From Amoebidium appalachense (Eukaryota; Ichthyosporea): a stretch of 64,000 nt of DNA. The stretch spans positions 4,030,001 through 4,094,000 of the forward strand of contig CAVNZM010000007.1 of the NCBI GenBank assembly GCA_963693365.1, read 5' to 3'. Shown here piece by piece: positions 38,680 through 64,000 of this stretch (position 1 is its first letter; each line of letters opens with the position of its first letter). The notes below the pieces were generated by a model. That model had not been told where the DNA came from and did not search any database. It saw only the letters and a list, made by a program, of their open reading frames with translations. The translations under genes were made by a program, and so were the position numbers.

Positions 38680-38759
38680 GTGATTTTCCCGCGCGGGGTG
38701 CGGCCGTGGCGTATGCAAGCATTTCGTCTGGACGGCACCCCCGGTTCCTGGGCAGGCGG

Positions 38760-39120
38760 AGGGGCCCCAGCCAGCCAGAGTAATTGTATAATAGTGTATG
38801 TTAGCCGGCTGTGTCTTAGTGGACGTAGATAGCAGTTTGGTGTCTAAAATGATATATTTGGTAAATACTCATTTTATCCACCAATTGGAAGAAGATGGTG
38901 TGATGATCGGCATCACACATCTCTTCCTGTAGAAGCGACTATGAAAGTGGTGTTTTTCGCTTCTCTCAAACAGTCTTTTCCTCGTCGCTTCTCTTAGGAC
39001 CCACCCACCGGCCGCCCGCATTCTGTTTCCTCACCGTTTGCCTTCTGTTCTCAGCTTTATGGATCAGGGCTGTAAGTGCTAGGTTGAGGGTAGTAGTGCT
39101 TGTTTTTTTTTTTTTTTTTT

Positions 39121-39174
<54 letters not shown>

Positions 39175-39217
39175 TGATTTCTGTTTTAAGGCCCGAGGGC
39201 CTTATCTGTATTGAACT
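38760..39217 (+). repeat. Right arm of the large inverted repeat
   Basis: Inverted complement of 30689-31066. Includes poly-T (39103-39130) followed by poly-G (39131-39173), where the left arm has only a C run. Confidence 0.9.
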
Positions 39218-39352
39218 CGTGTGTATGGCCCCAGGGCCGGGAGTCAGTACATGTGATTTATTTGCGGCCCAGTGGGGGCCTGCGGGGACGGCAGCCGGGT
39301 GCTGCCTCTCATCATCAGACCGGCCATAAAGCAATCGAAAAGCAGTTCGGTG
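39218..39352 (+). repeat. Repeat arm, inverted copy of 28909-29042
   Basis: Directly continues the right arm. Its partner on the left is displaced by about 1.65 kb of other sequence. Confidence 0.8.
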
Positions 39353-40199
39353 TCTTAAATGAGTATTTACCAAATAAATCATTTGCTTTCCGAACGGCGT
39401 GGCTTTCGCAAGGGTGATTGTTATCTTCGCGCCATCAGCTATCCCAGGTTGGTAACCAATCAAAATAGATTCTTATCACAGCGAATCACCGCCAGGTTTC
39501 TCTGAGGCTCGTTTCAAAGCCCTAGATGGTCTCAAGGAGCGTACAGTATACATAGAAACCCCTTTTCTTTTCAACAAGATGGTTATCATCGATTTGATTT
39601 TCATTGTTTTGGGCGTAGAGCTTGTTAGCACTGAGTTGGAATCCATAAGCATACGCCATATCATTAGTGAGGATCACCATGAGTCAACAAGGTCTAATTG
39701 TAATGATAAATGTAATCCATGATATTTCGCCAATGAATAAAAAATGGAGGACGAGGCTTTTTTTTTTTGAATTTCAACGGCAAGAACAGCTATAGATCGG
39801 CTGAGAAGGATTAAAAGTATGTAAACAAAAAAAGGGCTAACCATTTTTTTTCTGTCTGTGGTTCTTTGTATAGGGGAGAAGTTTCCACCATTAAACAGGT
39901 TCTTTGTCCCTGCTGAATAATTTAGGTGATGCTCTATCTGCCAATCATTACGGACCTCGCATTGGGACGTGCTCGTTAGCTCGCAACGCACCCGCCCCGG
40001 TCTTGACTTTCGTGTGTGTGTATACATGTGCTTGATCTCAGGTTTCTGACCTACTATCTTCATTTGATATTATTCTTTTTCTCTATTTAACGTGCATCAT
40101 TATGCTTGTTCGTTCTGTTAGACATCTTTTGCTTTGTATTCCGGTTAAAATATTAGTGTCCCCAACCAAGTTTGGTGTGGTCGACCGTCACAGTGTTGT
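39353..40199. other. Intergenic, AT-rich, no firm gene
   Basis: The minus strand has an open frame (39674-40063) that includes a signal-peptide-like MVSPFFVYILLILLSRS stretch (ATG near 39848). There is no family match and no splice evidence, so I do not call it a gene. Upstream region of the receptor gene. Confidence 0.4.
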
Positions 40200-40372
40200 G
40201 TCGTGAGCAGACAGAGTCAGCAGGATCAATCGAAAGGGAAAAACACGAAACACAAAACACAATACCAGTCCGGCAGAGAATGAGGAGGGTTCCGTTACCT
40301 CGAAGAATCATTTAGAAAACAGGAGGTGGAAGAACATCGATATCTGCCATGTGCAGTTAAATTTCTCCCAAG
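40200..40372 (+). other. Probable non-coding 5' exon of the lectin receptor gene (start uncertain)
   Basis: A consensus donor CCAAG|GTAAGC at 40372/40373 is followed by a 378-nt intron whose acceptor CTACTACAG (40749) lies one base before the start ATG. The upstream limit is a guess. Confidence 0.4.
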
Positions 40373-40522
40373 GTAAGCTTAAATTAATACCGATCCATTT
40401 GTTTTCCCAAAGGGTGTATTATTACAGTATAATAAGTGACGAATGATTGACTGCGCCGGAAACGGCGATAATAGGTGACAAATGTGTCGTCGGCCCCGCA
40501 ACCTGTATGAAAAAGGGAAAAA

Positions 40523-40559
<37 letters not shown>

Positions 40560-40750
40560 ATAGTAACATGAAACGGGAATATGAAGGATATGCATCTGAA
40601 CTTCAACAGCTTACTGTACTTTACTGTGCATGTAGTGCTGCCTGTGATGCCATAAACTTCATTTATACCATAGTAGTTGTCTGCCCACGATGTCATTGGT
40701 TTTCTTAGCTATATACATTTCTAACCAACGTGTGTTTTTCCTACTACAGA

Positions 40751-57518
<16,768 letters not shown>

Positions 57519-58537
57519 TGATGGCTGCATCGACAGCGGCTAACATGCACGAGTGCAGAACACCAACAACCTTTTAGTGGACCTAGATCTGCATATGCGG
57601 TGATTCCTGGCCAAGATTTAATGTTTGCACATTATATGCTTCTTGTTTTAAGAGTGGATACCCATCGGCTGCTTAAATGTGCACCTTTGTTCGTGTCTCA
57701 AAAGTAGTGCATATCGTTGGTCGACGCTCAAACCCCTCTCCTCTTTAGTTTGCGAGTGTGAGCGCGTGTGCGCATGTGGATATGGTACCTAGGACGGAAT
57801 AATTGGGGATACAAGCTGAGAGTTTTTTTTGGAGATTTTTCTTTTTTCTTTTTTCTTAGTTTAAATATTGAAAAAACCCCATAAAAATATTTTTGTGTTT
57901 TTGTGTAGCCCCGTTTAGGCCAAACGGCATGTTTGGTTGGAATAGTCGTTTTAATGGATAGGTTAAACCTAGAAGGGGTTAATTCGGCCATGCATCTTAA
58001 CTTAGTAAGGTTACCGTGGCCCACACCTCAAGCTCAAGCACAAGTATTTGATGAAATCGCAATAAATAGCACACAACGTGGCGCCCGTCACTGGCAAGTG
58101 CGTAATTACGTGCATGACATACACCGGTGACACAACAATGAAGTAAACACCACTCGATTTTACGTTACAATGCCCTACATGCATGGTACCAAAAAAACAA
58201 TCAACCAACCACTCTCTGCCCAGTAAACACAGTTCCCCGTCAGTAAAAAATAATTATATTTGACGACATCATTCAGATTGGTCCGTGGGTCTGCATATGC
58301 ATATGCACATAAATCGCCCGGAGCACATACCGGCCCCGGCAGGCTCCACATTGCAAGCTTTATTCGATCCTGCACTAAGGCCACATCCGCAACAACCATC
58401 CAGCCATGTACACATATGTACCGTATCATGGTTGTATGCGGCCGGCAGTCTTCTGCTTTTGCACCGAATATTTTGGCACCGAACTCCGCATCTAGAACTC
58501 TACACCACCCATAGAAGCCCACACGCATTTACTGTGC

Positions 58538-58586
<49 letters not shown>

Positions 58587-58967
58587 CCCTCCCTCCCTCC
58601 CTCCCTCCCTCCGTCCCCCCGGGGGAATAATTTTTTGTTTTCACTGCATTTATTCAACCGACAGAGGAGACGTATGCACGGCATACTTTTTATAGGTGGA
58701 AATCGGAATGCTCTCTGGCACAGTGAAGCATCACACAATACAGAGTACACATATGCTATTATTTTATCTATGGACATCACATTGCTATTGAGCTCGCGAT
58801 AAAGCTAGAAAAAACCATAGAGATAGGGACAGAGGTCTAGGAGAGGAGGGTGCATGCATGCCCGTGTGTGCATGCGAGAGTGCAAGTATAGTGTCAAGAG
58901 GTGTCGATGTGTGTATGTGTCGTGTGTGTGTGCGTGTGTGTGCGTGCGTGCGTGCGTGCGTGTGTGC

Positions 58968-59014
<47 letters not shown>

Positions 59015-59310
59015 GTGTGTTTGTGCGTCCATACCGCATATCACATCCACACAGAGAATATTCCCTTTCATGCGCATACTGGCAACCAATAGCCGTTGCA
59101 TCCATGTCGGCAGGCAAATTGACGGTTGCCTCGAAAAGACGGGGAAACCCCCTGCATATTTACATTCAAAAAACTTCGTACGGAGTGGCACGACGAGTGA
59201 ATAGAACAACGCAACCAATTAAGGAATATGGCGGGTAAGCTGTTGGTGCTAGTGTGCGCAGGCAGAAGGGGCTCGTGGGATTCAGTGAAACGGGAAAGAA
59301 AAACGAAGCG

Positions 59311-59361
<51 letters not shown>

Positions 59362-59463
59362 CACACACACACACAAAAAAAAAAAAAAAAACCCACCCCG
59401 TTCCTTCCCTTCCTCTAAGCACTCCTTTCCTTAACACCTCCTCTTCAACAAGGAGGGAGGGGC

Positions 59464-59523
<60 letters not shown>

Positions 59524-59555
59524 AGGGGGGGGGGGGGAAGGAGTAAAAAAATGAA
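57519..59555. other. Convergent intergenic region
   Basis: Mostly AT-rich unique sequence, with AATAAA at 58061-58066 (possible poly-A signal of the receptor), poly-C at 58543-58583, (GT)n/(GCGT)n at 58925-59010, poly-C at 59311-59359 and poly-A/poly-G at 59466-59522. No gene supported. Confidence 0.5.
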
Positions 59556-63762
<4,207 letters not shown>

Positions 63763-64000
63763 CTGCAATCGGCATTTTCGATCGCATCAGCATGCAATCG
63801 GGCATATTCGGTAGGGAGAGGGACACACGCACCATAAAAACACCCACACCAACAACCACACAGATACACATCCACACATGCGCACACCCAGACACACGGG
63901 CTACCTATTATCCCCCCTCCCCCCTCCCCCCCCCCTCCTCCCCTCATCTACACACACATACACATACAGACACACCCATCTGGACACCCACACGTCCAGG
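63763..64000. other. Flank of the LRR gene, no exon recognised
   Basis: The acceptor CCGATTGCAG (minus strand) of exon 63625-63762 lies at 63763-63772, so this stretch is intron. It holds imperfect CA and C-rich sequence. Confidence 0.5.

Noticed and set aside
39674-40063. Minus-strand ORF with a signal-peptide-like segment
   Set aside because: No family similarity, no splice partner, and an AT-rich context that yields hydrophobic frames by chance.

Overview
The window is nuclear DNA from an intron-rich eukaryote. The genes are spread over many short exons with GT-AG introns, and the introns consist largely of long microsatellites ((CA)n, (GT)n) and poly-C or poly-G runs. I found no rRNA, tRNA, CRISPR or prokaryotic operon structure. 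A membrane receptor with a SAM domain and pYxN tail motifs, next to a proline-rich scaffold with repeated YxxP motifs, suggests an organism that uses tyrosine-kinase/SH2 signalling. My best guess is a unicellular relative of animals such as an ichthyosporean, but the sequence alone does not prove this.

Layout: (1) 191-9238, + strand, 5'-truncated: a proline-rich scaffold of about 1,770 visible residues with three tandemly duplicated exons, seven YxIP motifs and an apparent 1-nt frameshift in a C10 run. (2) 10324-28822, - strand: a complete 20-exon WRN/BLM-like RecQ helicase (about 880 aa: helicase core, RecQ zinc domain, RQC, HRDC). Its introns hold a 450-bp tandem repeat, a partial exon duplication and a reverse-transcriptase relic. 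(3) 28909-39352: a nest of retroelements. Two inverted pieces of a DIRS-like (tyrosine-recombinase type) element form a palindrome, and a 5.55-kb LTR retrotransposon with a perfect 5-bp target duplication is inserted into one arm. (4) 40751-57518, + strand: a type I membrane receptor of about 20 coding exons: signal peptide, two [bulb-type lectin - PAN/apple] modules, Ser/Thr-rich stalk, hexapeptide-like beta-helix region, transmembrane helix, SAM domain and a tail with four YxN motifs. An antisense LINE interrupts the stalk region. (5) 59556-63762, - strand, 5' end probably outside the window: a leucine-rich-repeat protein of the F-box/AMN1 type.

Genes 1 and 2 are convergent, as are genes 4 and 5. 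Exon models were built by hand from reading frame, splice consensus and phase. Nearly all junctions keep phase without an internal stop, which is the main evidence for them. The receptor and the scaffold carry complementary sets of candidate phosphotyrosine docking sites (Grb2-type YxN; Crk-type YxxP), but nothing in the DNA shows that they act together.
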